Source: Flagellimonas beolgyonensis (GTDB lineage: Bacteria; Bacteroidota; Bacteroidia; Flavobacteriales; Flavobacteriaceae). From it: a stretch of DNA of 64,000 bases. This document shows, one piece after another, positions 8,961 through 18,152 of the stretch (position 1 is the first letter of the stretch; every line of letters starts with the position of its first letter). Where the stretch lies: the NCBI RefSeq assembly GCF_003992615.1, contig NZ_RZMY01000016.1, positions 248,001 to 312,000 on the forward strand. The letters are read 5' to 3'. The notes below the pieces were generated by a model. It made no database searches and was not told where the DNA came from. It saw only the letters and a program-made list of their open reading frames with translations. The position numbers and the translations under genes were made by a program.

Positions 8961-9713
8961 ATGACATTAAAAGTTGTAATCATTGAAGACGAAAGGCATA
9001 GCAGGGAAACCCTAAAATCCATGCTAGAGGAATTTTGTAAAGATGTAAAGGTCATTGCCACGGCCAGTTCTGTGGATGAGGCCGTGAAAGTACTGTCCGT
9101 TTATAGTCCCGATGTGGTCTTTTTGGACATTGAGCTACAGCCCGGAATGGGTTTTGACGTTTTGGAACAGATCAAGGATCCCAATTTTGAGGTAATCTTC
9201 ACGACCGCCTTTGAAAAATATGCGATCAAGGCCATAAAATTCAGTTCCTTGGATTATCTGTTAAAACCGATAGATTTGGACGAACTGCAACAGGCCGTGG
9301 AAAAAGCAAGGCACCGAATGGATACCAATGTGTACCGGGAACAAATCGATACCCTCATGCAAAGCCTATCCAGGGGAAGTATGCGGCCCGAAAAAATTTG
9401 TCTGGCCACTACCGCAGGCATGGAATTTATCGCCTTGGAAGATATCATTGCCTGTAAAGCCGATGGTTCATACACAAGCTTCATCATGAAGGACAACAAT
9501 ACCCTTTTGGTGAGCAAACACCTGAAAGAATACGAAAACCTATTGAGCGACCACCAATTTATGCGGGTACACAATAGCTATCTCATCAACCTTAAGGAGG
9601 TTAAAAAGTACATCAAATCCGATGGGGGCTACCTGATCATGAGCAACGATATGCAGGTAAACATTTCACCCAAGAAAAAAGATGACCTTATTGACGCCAT
9701 GAAAAAACTGTAG
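8961..9713 (+). CDS. LytTR family response regulator
   Basis: Cytoplasmic response regulator, 250 aa. The receiver domain (1-120) has the acidic pair E9/D10, phospho-acceptor D56 (VFLDIEL), T82 and K102 (LLKP). A LytTR DNA-binding domain fills about residues 145-250 (FIALEDIIACKADGSYT, then FMRVHNSYLINL), which normally binds direct repeats. It lies 10 bp after the 7TM-DISM kinase and is surely its cognate partner. It may also serve the orphan paralogous kinase at 19.8-21.7 kb (inference). Target genes are not evident. Confidence 0.93.
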   Translation: MTLKVVIIEDERHSRETLKSMLEEFCKDVKVIATASSVDEAVKVLSVYSPDVVFLDIELQPGMGFDVLEQIKDPNFEVIFTTAFEKYAIKAIKFSSLDYLLKPIDLDELQQAVEKARHRMDTNVYREQIDTLMQSLSRGSMRPEKICLATTAGMEFIALEDIIACKADGSYTSFIMKDNNTLLVSKHLKEYENLLSDHQFMRVHNSYLINLKEVKKYIKSDGGYLIMSNDMQVNISPKKKDDLIDAMKKL

Positions 9714-9733
9714 GATCCATTAGGGCAAAAGGA

Positions 9734-10315
9734 TCATTCCTTTTTTTGAATCAAACCCTTGGTAAACTCATTCAGGGTTTCCACTTTTTCCTCGAAATTT
9801 CCCTTAAGGGTTTTTCGGTAGGCATTAAGGTTGTTCACAAGCTCATCGATATTGTCCGGAATCACATCCTCAAAAAATTGGCGCAAGCGTTTGGCCGTGG
9901 TCGGGGATTTACCATTGGTGGAAATCGCCACTTTCACATTGCCCTTGGTAACGATTCCACCCATATAAAAATCGCAGAACGGCGGATTGTCGGCCACATT
10001 CACCAAAATCTGTCTTGCCCTGCAATCATGGTAGACTTGTTCGTTTACCTCCGGTCTGTCCGTACAAGCTATCACCATATGTTTTCCCTCCAAAAAAGAA
10101 ACATTGTAGGGCTCCCTGGTAATTTCAACATGATGTTTTGATGCCAAGGCCAAGGTATCCTTCAAGAAATCGGGAGCGACCATTTGCACTTGGGCATTCG
10201 GACTGGATTTGAGCAGGAACGACAACTTTTCAAGCCCAACGTTTCCGCCACCTACAATAAGGACCTGCAAATTGTTGACCTTTAAAAAAATAGGGTAAAG
10301 CTCGTTGCGTTCCAT
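9734..10315 (-). CDS. precorrin-2 dehydrogenase/sirohydrochlorin ferrochelatase-type protein (CysG N-domain, Met8p-like)
   Basis: Cytosolic enzyme of siroheme synthesis, 193 aa, equal to the N-terminal half of CysG without the methyltransferase. It oxidises precorrin-2 with NAD+ and may insert Fe2+. The Rossmann motif VLIVGGGNVGLEK lies near residue 20; VNVADNPPFCDFYMGGIV and AISTNGKSP are family blocks around the active site, and the C-terminal part is helical. Siroheme serves sulfite and nitrite reductases, but neither these nor the uroporphyrinogen methyltransferase are in the window. It converges on the LytTR gene with 20 bp between stop codons. Confidence 0.88.
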   Translation of the reverse strand: MERNELYPIFLKVNNLQVLIVGGGNVGLEKLSFLLKSSPNAQVQMVAPDFLKDTLALASKHHVEITREPYNVSFLEGKHMVIACTDRPEVNEQVYHDCRARQILVNVADNPPFCDFYMGGIVTKGNVKVAISTNGKSPTTAKRLRQFFEDVIPDNIDELVNNLNAYRKTLKGNFEEKVETLNEFTKGLIQKKE

Positions 10316-10419
10316 AAATCGACACTTATACTGGAAAATAGCTTCCTTTCAATTATCGTATAAAGATAATGACATTTTAAGCTTCAAAGGAATTTAGCAG
10401 ACATGCTTAAAACCAATTG

Positions 10420-11361
10420 CTAAAATGTAGGTGCCTCCAACTGCTTTTTGCTCGTCTTGAATTCATACCTCAGGAACAGTTCATGAGATCCTCCTGTATA
10501 ACTGGCCAAGTTGGACGATGTGAGGTCATAGGCATATCCCGCACTTAAATTGGAATTGATCTGCATGCCCAACAACGTGGAGAACGAATCGTCCCAACGG
10601 TAGGCCAAACCAAAAGTAAAGGTTTCCTTGAGCAAGGCATTGACCGAAAAGTCTGCAATAATGGGAGCACCGGGCACCCATTTCACAAAAAATGCAGGTT
10701 TCAATTTAACATCCGGTGTAAGGTCTACTTTCTTCCCACCAATAAAGTAATAATGCAATCGCTCCGCCGCAATTTCCTGTTCCTGTCCATCATAATGTTT
10801 TTGTGAAAAGAAATTGGGCACCGCAAAGCCCAAAAAGCCATTTTTCGTCTGATAATATACCCCTGCCCCAATAGTTGGGAAGAATTTACCCTTGATATTG
10901 TTCTGGAAGGCCACATCGGTATCTTCCGTCAAGCCCTTTGAAAAGTCCACGTTGAAGATTCGACCTCCCAGTTTCATGCCGAATGACAGCTTTCTGTTGG
11001 TACTGTCCAATTGAATGGTATAGGAAACATTTCCATCCACAAAAAATTCCGAGGAAGGTCCCAGGGCATCATGGGCCAAAATACCTCCTACACCCAATTT
11101 ATTCTCTAATGGGGTATCCACCGCCAAAATTTGGGTGTTAGGCGCCCCATTGATACCCACCCATTGGGATCGGTGCATGAGCAGTGCGGTCAAATGCCCA
11201 TTGGATCCAGCAAAGGCCGGATTCACACTCATAGTATTGTACATGTATTGTGTAAACTGGGGGTCTTGTTGTGCCCTTGCCGTACCCATAATCAATAACA
11301 GGACCAGCAACCCAAGTTGCCCCATCACTTTATTTCTATTTTGCTTTGTGATAACTCCCAT
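10420..11361 (-). CDS. PorP/SprF family type IX secretion-associated outer membrane protein
   Basis: Second PorP/SprF paralogue, 313 aa. Signal peptide to GTARAQ, then the family signature DPQFTQYMYNTMSVNPAFAG and SQWVGINGAPNTQ, and a beta-barrel with many aromatic-ended strands to the C-terminus (LFLRYEF). It is the last gene of a two-gene unit, starting 3 bp after the stop of the DUF11 adhesin, so the two are probably co-translated. By analogy to SprF/SprB it should help export or anchor that adhesin. Its sequence is closer to classical PorP/SprF than the copy at 2808, so the two probably serve different substrates. Confidence 0.93.
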   Translation of the reverse strand: MGVITKQNRNKVMGQLGLLVLLLIMGTARAQQDPQFTQYMYNTMSVNPAFAGSNGHLTALLMHRSQWVGINGAPNTQILAVDTPLENKLGVGGILAHDALGPSSEFFVDGNVSYTIQLDSTNRKLSFGMKLGGRIFNVDFSKGLTEDTDVAFQNNIKGKFFPTIGAGVYYQTKNGFLGFAVPNFFSQKHYDGQEQEIAAERLHYYFIGGKKVDLTPDVKLKPAFFVKWVPGAPIIADFSVNALLKETFTFGLAYRWDDSFSTLLGMQINSNLSAGYAYDLTSSNLASYTGGSHELFLRYEFKTSKKQLEAPTF

Positions 11362-11364
11362 TAT

Positions 11365-14300
11365 TTATCTGTTTAGGTACAACCAATCGGTTCGTGGTTC
11401 TGACCCATCCCCAAGGTCCAAAATGTAATAGTAGGTGCCAACGGGCAATTGGTCTTCCTTTTGTACAATGGCCCGCCCATTGGGCGTACCATCCCAGTCG
11501 TTTTTGTACGATCGGGTCTCAAAAACGATGTTTCCCCAACGGTTATACACCTGAAGCGTATTGTTTGGATACTGGTTTATACAATCAATTTTGAAATAAT
11601 CGTTTACACCATCACCATTGGGAGAAAACTCGTTATAGACCACCAAACAGGTGGGTGTCACAAAGGCCTCCGCCAAATCGTTGGAGGTATCGAAATCCCA
11701 CTGGTCCACATAACTCAACTGCACTATGTTCAAATAATCACTGATATCGAGCACCTCAACGGTAAGTTCCAAAGTGGCGGACTCCGCAATCTCCAATTGT
11801 TCCACTTCCCAAAAACCAGAACCTTCGTCATAACTACCATGAGTTGTCTGATGACCGACATAACGATAGCCGCTAGGCAATTGTTCCTCGATTCCTATTT
11901 GAGTGGCAGGTACATCACCTTGATTGGTTGCCGTTATGGTGAAAATTACCTCATCACCAATATTTGGAAAGGAATTGTTCACACTTTTTGTGATAGTAAT
12001 GTCCGTGGTTTGTGGAACCACAAATGCACTGGCCTCGTCATCATCTGTTACGCCATCATTAAGATCATCCAATGTCCAGCCAGAATTAGGATCACTATCC
12101 GGGTCTTCAAAATTACTGGCCGAAACAAACGCAATGTTCAAGTAGGCATCAGGGTCATCCGAAGGCGCATTGACCATGGCCAATACTTCCAAACTCTCTG
12201 TGTCTTGATCGAGTATGGTTCTATTTATGTTCCAAATACCGGAATTGGGATTGTAGGTTCCAGCCGTGGTCGAGTGGGATTGATAAGTATAGCCCAAGGG
12301 CAATAGATCGGTTACCTGTACTCCGGTGGCATTGGTCGGTCCTTGGTTGGTGACACTGACTACAAATCGCACCACATCGCCAACATTCGGAGAAGCATTG
12401 TCCACTGATTTTGTCAAGGAAATATCGGCCATACCCTGAGGTGTTGGTATCACGGTTGCTTGATCGTCTTCAGAACCTAAATTGTTGTTCGGGGTGGAAT
12501 CGGGGTCGTAGGTATCCAGCGCAATCAATTCGGCGGTGTTTTTATAGTCACCACTGGGCCTAACCCTTGTTCGTACTTGAAGGGTTGCAGTGCTGCCATT
12601 GGCCAGAAAGGGCAAATCCCAAGAACCTGCCACTTCATCATACATACCTGCGGTACTTGTAGCGGACACAAAGGCATAACCATTGGCCAATTGATCTTCT
12701 ATTACCAATCCTGTTGCATCGTTGGGACCATCGTTGGTCACGGTAATGGTGAACACAATTTCGTTGCCAGCATCAGGTGTTGGATTGTCCACTGTTTTGG
12801 TCAATGAAATATCGGTAACAATCCTTGGATTGGTGGCTTGCTCGTCCTGATCATCTTCGGACAGTATATTATTGTTTGGAGTGGAGTCCAAATCAAACAG
12901 AATGGCCGCGACCACTTCAGCGATATTGGTATAGTCTCCCGTGGGATTGACCTGTACCACAATTTGCAATTGCTGTTGATCTCCAGCTGGCAACTTGCCC
13001 ACATTCCATAAGCCGGATGCCGGATTGAAAGCACCACCAGCATTATCCGAAACATAGGTATAGCCTGTCGGCAATCTATTTTCAATCACTATCCCAATGG
13101 CGTCACTTGGACCTTCATTCAAAAGGGTCAACGTAAAAATGACATTGTCGCCAACATCTGGTGTTGTATTGTCCACAGATAGATCAAGATTGAGATCTGC
13201 CGAAGGTATAGGCGTGGTTCCGGCACTGTCGAGATCGTTTTCAAAAAAATTATTGTTGTTGGGGGTCGAATTGGGATCAACATTGTCCGAAGCAAACACC
13301 TCGGTAACATTGAAGTAATCCCCGTCCGCATTTACCAATGCAACAATGGTCAGGGTCTCTGTATTTCCATCCAATAAGGTCCCGTTTAAGTCCCACATAC
13401 CCGTTGCTTCATTGTAAATTCCTGCCGTGGTACTGTGCGAAACATAGGTATACCCAGTGGGCAACTGATCCATGACCGATACCCCAGTAGCATCACTTGG
13501 TCCAAAATTGGTAAGATTGATGGTGAAAATTACCTGTTGCCCCACAAACGGACTCAAAATGTTCACCGATTTACGTAACAATAGATCCGAAACCGGAATG
13601 GGAATTGGTGTTATCGTTTGCTGGTCGTCTTCTGACTCATTATTGTTGCCTGGAGTGGAATCCACATCCAATTCGGATACACTTATAACCTCTGCCGTGT
13701 TGGAATATGTTCCAGTGGATAGAACTTCCACCCTAACATCGAGGGTGGCCATGGTTCCGTTGGAAAGATTTCCCACCGTCCAAGAACCATTGTTGGGATT
13801 GTAGGTTCCATCAGAAGCCAAGGCACTTACAAACTGATAACCGGAAGCCAAGATATCTGTTACCACCACATTGGTAGCATCGCTGGGACCATCGTTGGTG
13901 ACCGCTATGGTGAAAACGATTTCACTCCCAATCTCAGGTACCAGTTCATCCACGGTCTTGGTCAACGAAACATCGACCAAGGGATCGGGAACCACCACCA
14001 CTTCATCTTGATCATCTTCACCTGGTGCATTATTGTTGGGCGTTGAATCGGCATCGGTTTGGTCATGACCTGTTATTTCTGCTACATTTCTATAATCCCC
14101 AGAGGCATTCACATTGGCCAAAATATCCAAACTTAGGGAGGCACCGCTAACCACTGTTCCGACAGACCAAATTCCGGTAACCTCATCATACGCACCACCC
14201 CCGTTATCGGAAACATAGGTATATCCAGAGGGCAACAGATCGGTTATTTCCACCGAGGTGGCATCACTTGGGCCATCGTTGGTTACGGTTAGGGTAAAAC

Positions 14301-15510
14301 GCACGTTATCGCTCACCAATGGCGGCGATTTATTGATTTCCTTGGTCAGCGAAAGATCGATAACTGCTTCGGGGACTACCACCACATCGCTTTGGTCATC
14401 TTCCGAAGATACCCCATTGGCCGGCGTGGAATCTGGATCATAGGCATCGGAGGCGATTACTTGAGAGGTATTGGTATAATTTCCCGAAGGGTTTACCGTA
14501 ACGGTTATCACCAAGGTCTCCGTGGCCCCATTGGCCAAAGTTCCGATTTGCCAAAAACCGTTCGATGAATTATAAGTCCCTGCTGTTGCCGTATACGAAT
14601 CAAAACCGAATCCGGACAATAATTGGTCTACCACTACCACACTGGTGGCATCGTGGGGACCTGAATTGGTCACGGATATTTCAAAACTGATTTGATCACC
14701 AACAAATGGATTCAATACATTGCCCACTACAGATTTGATCAACGAAAGATCGGCCTGCAACGGAGCTGCCGTTAGAGAATCTTCATCATCCTCACTTTGG
14801 TCACCGTCGTCATTATTGGGCGTGCTGTCATAATCAAATTGATCTGTCGTCGTAACTTCGGCTAAATGTGTATATTCTCCCGCCGTTCCCGTTGGGGTCA
14901 ACACGGTCGCATTAAAATTCAACGAAACGGTATTGGTGCCGATTGGCACTGTAAGACCGGTCCAGGTTACGTTGCGGGATATGAAGCTAAACGTACCCCC
15001 ATTGTCGATGGCAGTTATGCTGCCAAATCCTGTGGGCACAAAATTTTCCAGGGCCACACCTGTGGCGTCCACGTCGCCCAAGTTGCTCAAATTAATGGTA
15101 AAGGTGACCACATCCCCGATATTGGGAACCGAATTGCTGAATGAAAGATTTACTTCAAGATCTACACCAACAATGGACACCCCAGCGGTATCTGAATTCG
15201 TACTGCATGAAGCGTCTGAAACGGTCCATTCAAAAATATAGGTGCCAGGTGCCGTATTGAGTACTTCCGTATTGGGGTCATTGGCATTCACAAAACCCAC
15301 TAAACTAGGTCCTGATAACTGGGTCCACGTACCTATGCCAACAACGGGAGTTGCTGCATTCAAGAATACGGGAGAAACCTGTGTCAATGTTTGATCGGGT
15401 CCGGCATCAACAGTACAAAGCTGTGCATGGCCCATTTGCATTGTAAACAACGAAAAGAGAAAAATAAAATGGAGTTTATTGAGAACTTTCCAGGTTGGGG
15501 CTATGTTCAT
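11365..15510 (-). CDS. nine-repeat DUF11 adhesin with T9SS type B sorting domain
   Basis: Giant secreted protein, 1381 aa. Signal peptide (FIFLFSLFTMQMGHAQ), a short Ig-like module (TVDAGPDQT), then nine DUF11 repeats of about 125-135 residues, each with DLSLTK-type start, VTNDGPSDAT, DLLPSGYTYVS and a WxxG-type block. Successive repeats are joined by an acidic linker of the form DPDSTPNNN followed by SEDDQ, which resembles Ca2+-binding linkers. The last ~95 residues are the CHU_C sorting domain (NEFSPNGDGVNDYF, VYNRWGNIVFE, PVGTYYYIL). Probable cell-surface stalk or adhesin exported by T9SS with the PorP/SprF protein 3 bp downstream. The repeats are diverged at the DNA level, so they are not recent duplications. 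Confidence 0.94.
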   Translation of the reverse strand: MNIAPTWKVLNKLHFIFLFSLFTMQMGHAQLCTVDAGPDQTLTQVSPVFLNAATPVVGIGTWTQLSGPSLVGFVNANDPNTEVLNTAPGTYIFEWTVSDASCSTNSDTAGVSIVGVDLEVNLSFSNSVPNIGDVVTFTINLSNLGDVDATGVALENFVPTGFGSITAIDNGGTFSFISRNVTWTGLTVPIGTNTVSLNFNATVLTPTGTAGEYTHLAEVTTTDQFDYDSTPNNDDGDQSEDDEDSLTAAPLQADLSLIKSVVGNVLNPFVGDQISFEISVTNSGPHDATSVVVVDQLLSGFGFDSYTATAGTYNSSNGFWQIGTLANGATETLVITVTVNPSGNYTNTSQVIASDAYDPDSTPANGVSSEDDQSDVVVVPEAVIDLSLTKEINKSPPLVSDNVRFTLTVTNDGPSDATSVEITDLLPSGYTYVSDNGGGAYDEVTGIWSVGTVVSGASLSLDILANVNASGDYRNVAEITGHDQTDADSTPNNNAPGEDDQDEVVVVPDPLVDVSLTKTVDELVPEIGSEIVFTIAVTNDGPSDATNVVVTDILASGYQFVSALASDGTYNPNNGSWTVGNLSNGTMATLDVRVEVLSTGTYSNTAEVISVSELDVDSTPGNNNESEDDQQTITPIPIPVSDLLLRKSVNILSPFVGQQVIFTINLTNFGPSDATGVSVMDQLPTGYTYVSHSTTAGIYNEATGMWDLNGTLLDGNTETLTIVALVNADGDYFNVTEVFASDNVDPNSTPNNNNFFENDLDSAGTTPIPSADLNLDLSVDNTTPDVGDNVIFTLTLLNEGPSDAIGIVIENRLPTGYTYVSDNAGGAFNPASGLWNVGKLPAGDQQQLQIVVQVNPTGDYTNIAEVVAAILFDLDSTPNNNILSEDDQDEQATNPRIVTDISLTKTVDNPTPDAGNEIVFTITVTNDGPNDATGLVIEDQLANGYAFVSATSTAGMYDEVAGSWDLPFLANGSTATLQVRTRVRPSGDYKNTAELIALDTYDPDSTPNNNLGSEDDQATVIPTPQGMADISLTKSVDNASPNVGDVVRFVVSVTNQGPTNATGVQVTDLLPLGYTYQSHSTTAGTYNPNSGIWNINRTILDQDTESLEVLAMVNAPSDDPDAYLNIAFVSASNFEDPDSDPNSGWTLDDLNDGVTDDDEASAFVVPQTTDITITKSVNNSFPNIGDEVIFTITATNQGDVPATQIGIEEQLPSGYRYVGHQTTHGSYDEGSGFWEVEQLEIAESATLELTVEVLDISDYLNIVQLSYVDQWDFDTSNDLAEAFVTPTCLVVYNEFSPNGDGVNDYFKIDCINQYPNNTLQVYNRWGNIVFETRSYKNDWDGTPNGRAIVQKEDQLPVGTYYYILDLGDGSEPRTDWLYLNR

Positions 15511-15729
15511 AGTTTAGTTGATGAGGTTGCTCTTACGTAGTAAGACCTCTCAAACATACCAATAACACGGACCAAAAGGGAAGATATGTTGTCTCTGGAC
15601 AATGGTTTGTTGTGAAATTAGGGTTTCACGATGAAAGTTAATCTTCCTTTCTTGAAAACCAATCTATTTAAAAATAGATAAGCACATCAAAAACTATTGA
15701 TTTTTAGCTTTTTACATTTTAAAAAGCAC

Positions 15730-15755
15730 AAAGCCCGCACTATAGTGCGGGCTTT
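15730..15755. terminator. bidirectional Rho-independent terminator
   Basis: Perfect 26-nt palindrome (AAAGCCCGCACTA and its complement), GC-rich in the middle, with A- and T-rich flanks on both strands. It lies 37 bp past the stop of the small minus-strand gene at 15793 and upstream of the DUF11 gene, and separates the two transcripts. Confidence 0.85.
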
Positions 15756-15792
15756 GTTTAGCAGTTTGTGAACCTTACGGCTTTACAGCTTT

Positions 15793-16110
15793 TTACTTAG
15801 ATTCTGGTTCCCAATAATTTCCACGTTCAGGACGGGCGTTTTTCGCCCAAGGTCCTGTCAATTTTCTTCGCTCTCTCGACACCATGGGTACTGTTTCACA
15901 GATATCCTCGTACGGCTTTCTATTTTTGGCAACAGGACCGGTCATGGGATCATGGTCGTGCAACTTCACCACGATGGTGGATTGGGGCTTCGGATTCTTC
16001 CAAGGCTTCCTGTTTTTTGCCTTTGGCCCGGTTACAATACCTTCCTGTGCTTGAACCATTCCGACCCCCATAAACAATGCGATTATAGTGATGTAAAAAT
16101 ATTTGGCCAT
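15793..16110 (-). CDS. small secreted protein with three TGPxAKNRKP-type repeats
   Basis: Function not recognised; 105 aa. Clear signal peptide (YITIIALFMGVGMVQAQ), then a mature part of about 83 residues with three copies of a decapeptide: TGPKAKNRKP, TGPVAKNRKP and TGPWAKNARP, at spacings of about 30 residues. The rest is basic and rich in Pro, Lys, Arg and Trp; two Cys are absent and one (ICETVP) is present. It is monocistronic, with an AT-rich promoter region upstream and a strong terminator at 15730. The three-fold motif suggests binding of a repeated ligand such as a polysaccharide, peptidoglycan or nucleic acid, but this is speculation. Confidence 0.75.
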   Translation of the reverse strand: MAKYFYITIIALFMGVGMVQAQEGIVTGPKAKNRKPWKNPKPQSTIVVKLHDHDPMTGPVAKNRKPYEDICETVPMVSRERRKLTGPWAKNARPERGNYWEPESK

Positions 16111-16302
16111 ATTTTTTATGTATTTAACAATATTTGGCCTCTAAAATAATAATATAACAATATTCGATTTTCGTAAGAAACTGTTAAAATGTAAAAATTC
16201 AGCGTGAAATATTCCTTAACAGGGAATGTTGATTTCCTAAGATATTTTAAAACACTAGCGTTCTTTTGGGCAAATTTTCCACCTTTATGGCTGCCAAAAT
16301 AA

Positions 16303-16338
16303 AAAAGGGAGGCTTCCAAATTTGGAAGCCTCCCTTTT
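16303..16338. terminator. Rho-independent terminator of nrdBA
   Basis: Perfect 36-nt palindrome: AAAAGGGAGGCTTCCAAA and its exact complement, 20 bp past the nrdA stop on the minus strand, with T-rich sequence at the minus-strand 3' side. The symmetry means it could also work on plus-strand transcripts. Confidence 0.88.
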
Positions 16339-16358
16339 GTGCTAGATAAAATGTATTA

Positions 16359-18149
16359 CTATGCCTCGCAGCTAGTGCACTCTTTTTTCTGTTTGAATTT
16401 TTGGGCCGCGTTCATACTGTGTTGGTAGTACAGGGATTTTAGACCCAGTTTCCATGCAGTAACATGGATTTTATTGATCTCCTTTGTTGGCATTTCCGGG
16501 TGAACGATAATGTTTACCGATTGCCCTTGATCAATATGGTTTTGTCTGTTGGCTGCTTGGTAAATAATGTCCATTTGATCCAACTCTGAATAGGTTTTGA
16601 ACACCGCTTTTTCTTCCTCAGTCAAGAAATCCAAGTGCTGTACGGAACCGTCCATATCGCGGATGCTTCTCCATACTTCTGTGGTGTTCTGCCCCTTTTC
16701 TTCCAATAGATCCATCAAATATGGATTTTTGATGGTCACCTTGATCTTGGCGATATCTTTCACGTAACAGTTGGACCAAATCGGCTCGATTCCTTGAGAA
16801 ACCTGACCCAAAATAAAGGCAGAGGAGGTTGTTGGTGCAATGGCGTTCAAGGTAGCATTTCGTCTACCATAGCCTTTCAACACCGCAGGTTCGCCAAAAC
16901 GTTCGGCCAATTGTTCAGATGCCTTATAGGAACGTTCCTTGATTTCCTTAAAAATCTCACTGTTCAAGTTATAGGCCTCTTGACTGTCAAAAGCCAATCG
17001 CTTGGATTGCAACAAAGAATGCCATCCCAAGACTCCCAATCCCAAAGCTCGGTTATCCTTGGCAAAATTGTAGGCCCTTTCCATAAATAGGAAGGTCTGT
17101 CTATCATCTCTATCGGAAGAATCACGATAAGCTTCCAACTTTTCAACAAATTCGGTGATCACGGCATCCAAGAAATGGACCATCGTCTCGACCGCATCGG
17201 TATTTTTCCATTTATCGTAGTGAAGTACGTTGATACTGGACAACACACAAACAAAGGACCAATTGTCGTTGCTTGGCAACATTATCTCTGTACAAAGGTT
17301 ACTAGCATGTATCTGGTGCCCTTTGTCTTTATATACATCCGCTTTTCCGTTATTGGCGTTATCGGTAAAGAAAACATAAGGGTAGCCCATTTCACCGCGT
17401 CGCTGCAATACTTTGGCCCACACGGTACGTTTGTCCTCGTCGCCTGCAATCATTTCTTGCATCCACTTGTTGGTCACCGTTACGCCATGGGTAAGCTGTT
17501 GGATGGGATTTCCTTCGGTCCCGATTTCCAAAAACTCCATAATGTCGTTATGGTCTATAGGCAAATAAGGAGAAAATCGTCCGCGACGCACCGATCCTTG
17601 GCTAACCACATCGACCATGGATTCGAACAACTGCATAATATGTACCGCACCCGATGCCTGGCCATTGTTTTTTACCGGTGCTCCACGATGGCGGATCTTA
17701 CCAAAATACCCAGAGGTACCCCCACCCAATTTGGACATCATGCCCACTTCCGATTGGGTGAAAAGGATATTCCCCATATCATCATCGATGTGGGAACCAA
17801 AACAGCTAATTGGCAACCCACGCCTTTTCCCAAAGTTGGACCAAACAGGTGACGCCAGCGAGAAATAGCCCTCAGACATGTAATTATAGAACTTGTCCGC
17901 ATAACCTGGTATGTCCAAAATCTGCTCTGCCCTTTCGGCAATCTCCCGAATACGTTGTTCAGGCGTTACACCTTCGGTCAAATAGCCCGATGCCAAAAAT
18001 TGGCGGCTATATTCGTTCAACCATTCAAATCCGCCACTTTCTTCCTTGGCCTTAATTTTGGCAAGGGCATCTTTTCTGGCGTTGATGAGGTCTTGGGTCT
18101 TGTCTTGTTTTTGGTCGGTTACGTGGGGGGTGTTGGTTTTTTGCTCCAT
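16359..18149 (-). CDS. nrdA: ribonucleoside-diphosphate reductase, catalytic subunit alpha, without ATP-cone
   Basis: Class I ribonucleotide reductase large subunit, 596 aa; reduces ribonucleoside diphosphates to deoxy forms with NrdB. Visible: redox Cys pair C116 (PISCFG) and C301 (FVCVLSS), the NLCTE active site with N284, C286 and E288, the tandem radical-transfer tyrosines (SLYYQHS), and C-terminal CTSC (C591, C594) for thioredoxin/glutaredoxin reduction. It lacks the ~90-residue N-terminal ATP-cone of E. coli-type NrdA and is correspondingly shorter; that domain is on the adjacent NrdB. It begins 3 bp after the nrdB stop, so the subunits are translated together. Confidence 0.96.
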   Translation of the reverse strand: MEQKTNTPHVTDQKQDKTQDLINARKDALAKIKAKEESGGFEWLNEYSRQFLASGYLTEGVTPEQRIREIAERAEQILDIPGYADKFYNYMSEGYFSLASPVWSNFGKRRGLPISCFGSHIDDDMGNILFTQSEVGMMSKLGGGTSGYFGKIRHRGAPVKNNGQASGAVHIMQLFESMVDVVSQGSVRRGRFSPYLPIDHNDIMEFLEIGTEGNPIQQLTHGVTVTNKWMQEMIAGDEDKRTVWAKVLQRRGEMGYPYVFFTDNANNGKADVYKDKGHQIHASNLCTEIMLPSNDNWSFVCVLSSINVLHYDKWKNTDAVETMVHFLDAVITEFVEKLEAYRDSSDRDDRQTFLFMERAYNFAKDNRALGLGVLGWHSLLQSKRLAFDSQEAYNLNSEIFKEIKERSYKASEQLAERFGEPAVLKGYGRRNATLNAIAPTTSSAFILGQVSQGIEPIWSNCYVKDIAKIKVTIKNPYLMDLLEEKGQNTTEVWRSIRDMDGSVQHLDFLTEEEKAVFKTYSELDQMDIIYQAANRQNHIDQGQSVNIIVHPEMPTKEINKIHVTAWKLGLKSLYYQHSMNAAQKFKQKKECTSCEA

Positions 18150-18152
18150 AAT

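Noticed and set aside
11449..12306. 285-codon open frame antisense to the DUF11 gene
   Set aside because: Shadow of a repeat-rich coding sequence; residues follow the complement of the DUF11 repeats.
11365..15510. Regular repeats that might be read as CRISPR or tandem DNA repeats
   Set aside because: Periodicity of about 380-400 bp corresponds to protein DUF11 units, with DNA diverged between copies; no short identical repeats with unique spacers.
16116..16319. 67-codon minus-strand frame between nrdA and the small secreted protein
   Set aside because: It runs into the perfect 36-nt nrdBA terminator palindrome and has no family features.
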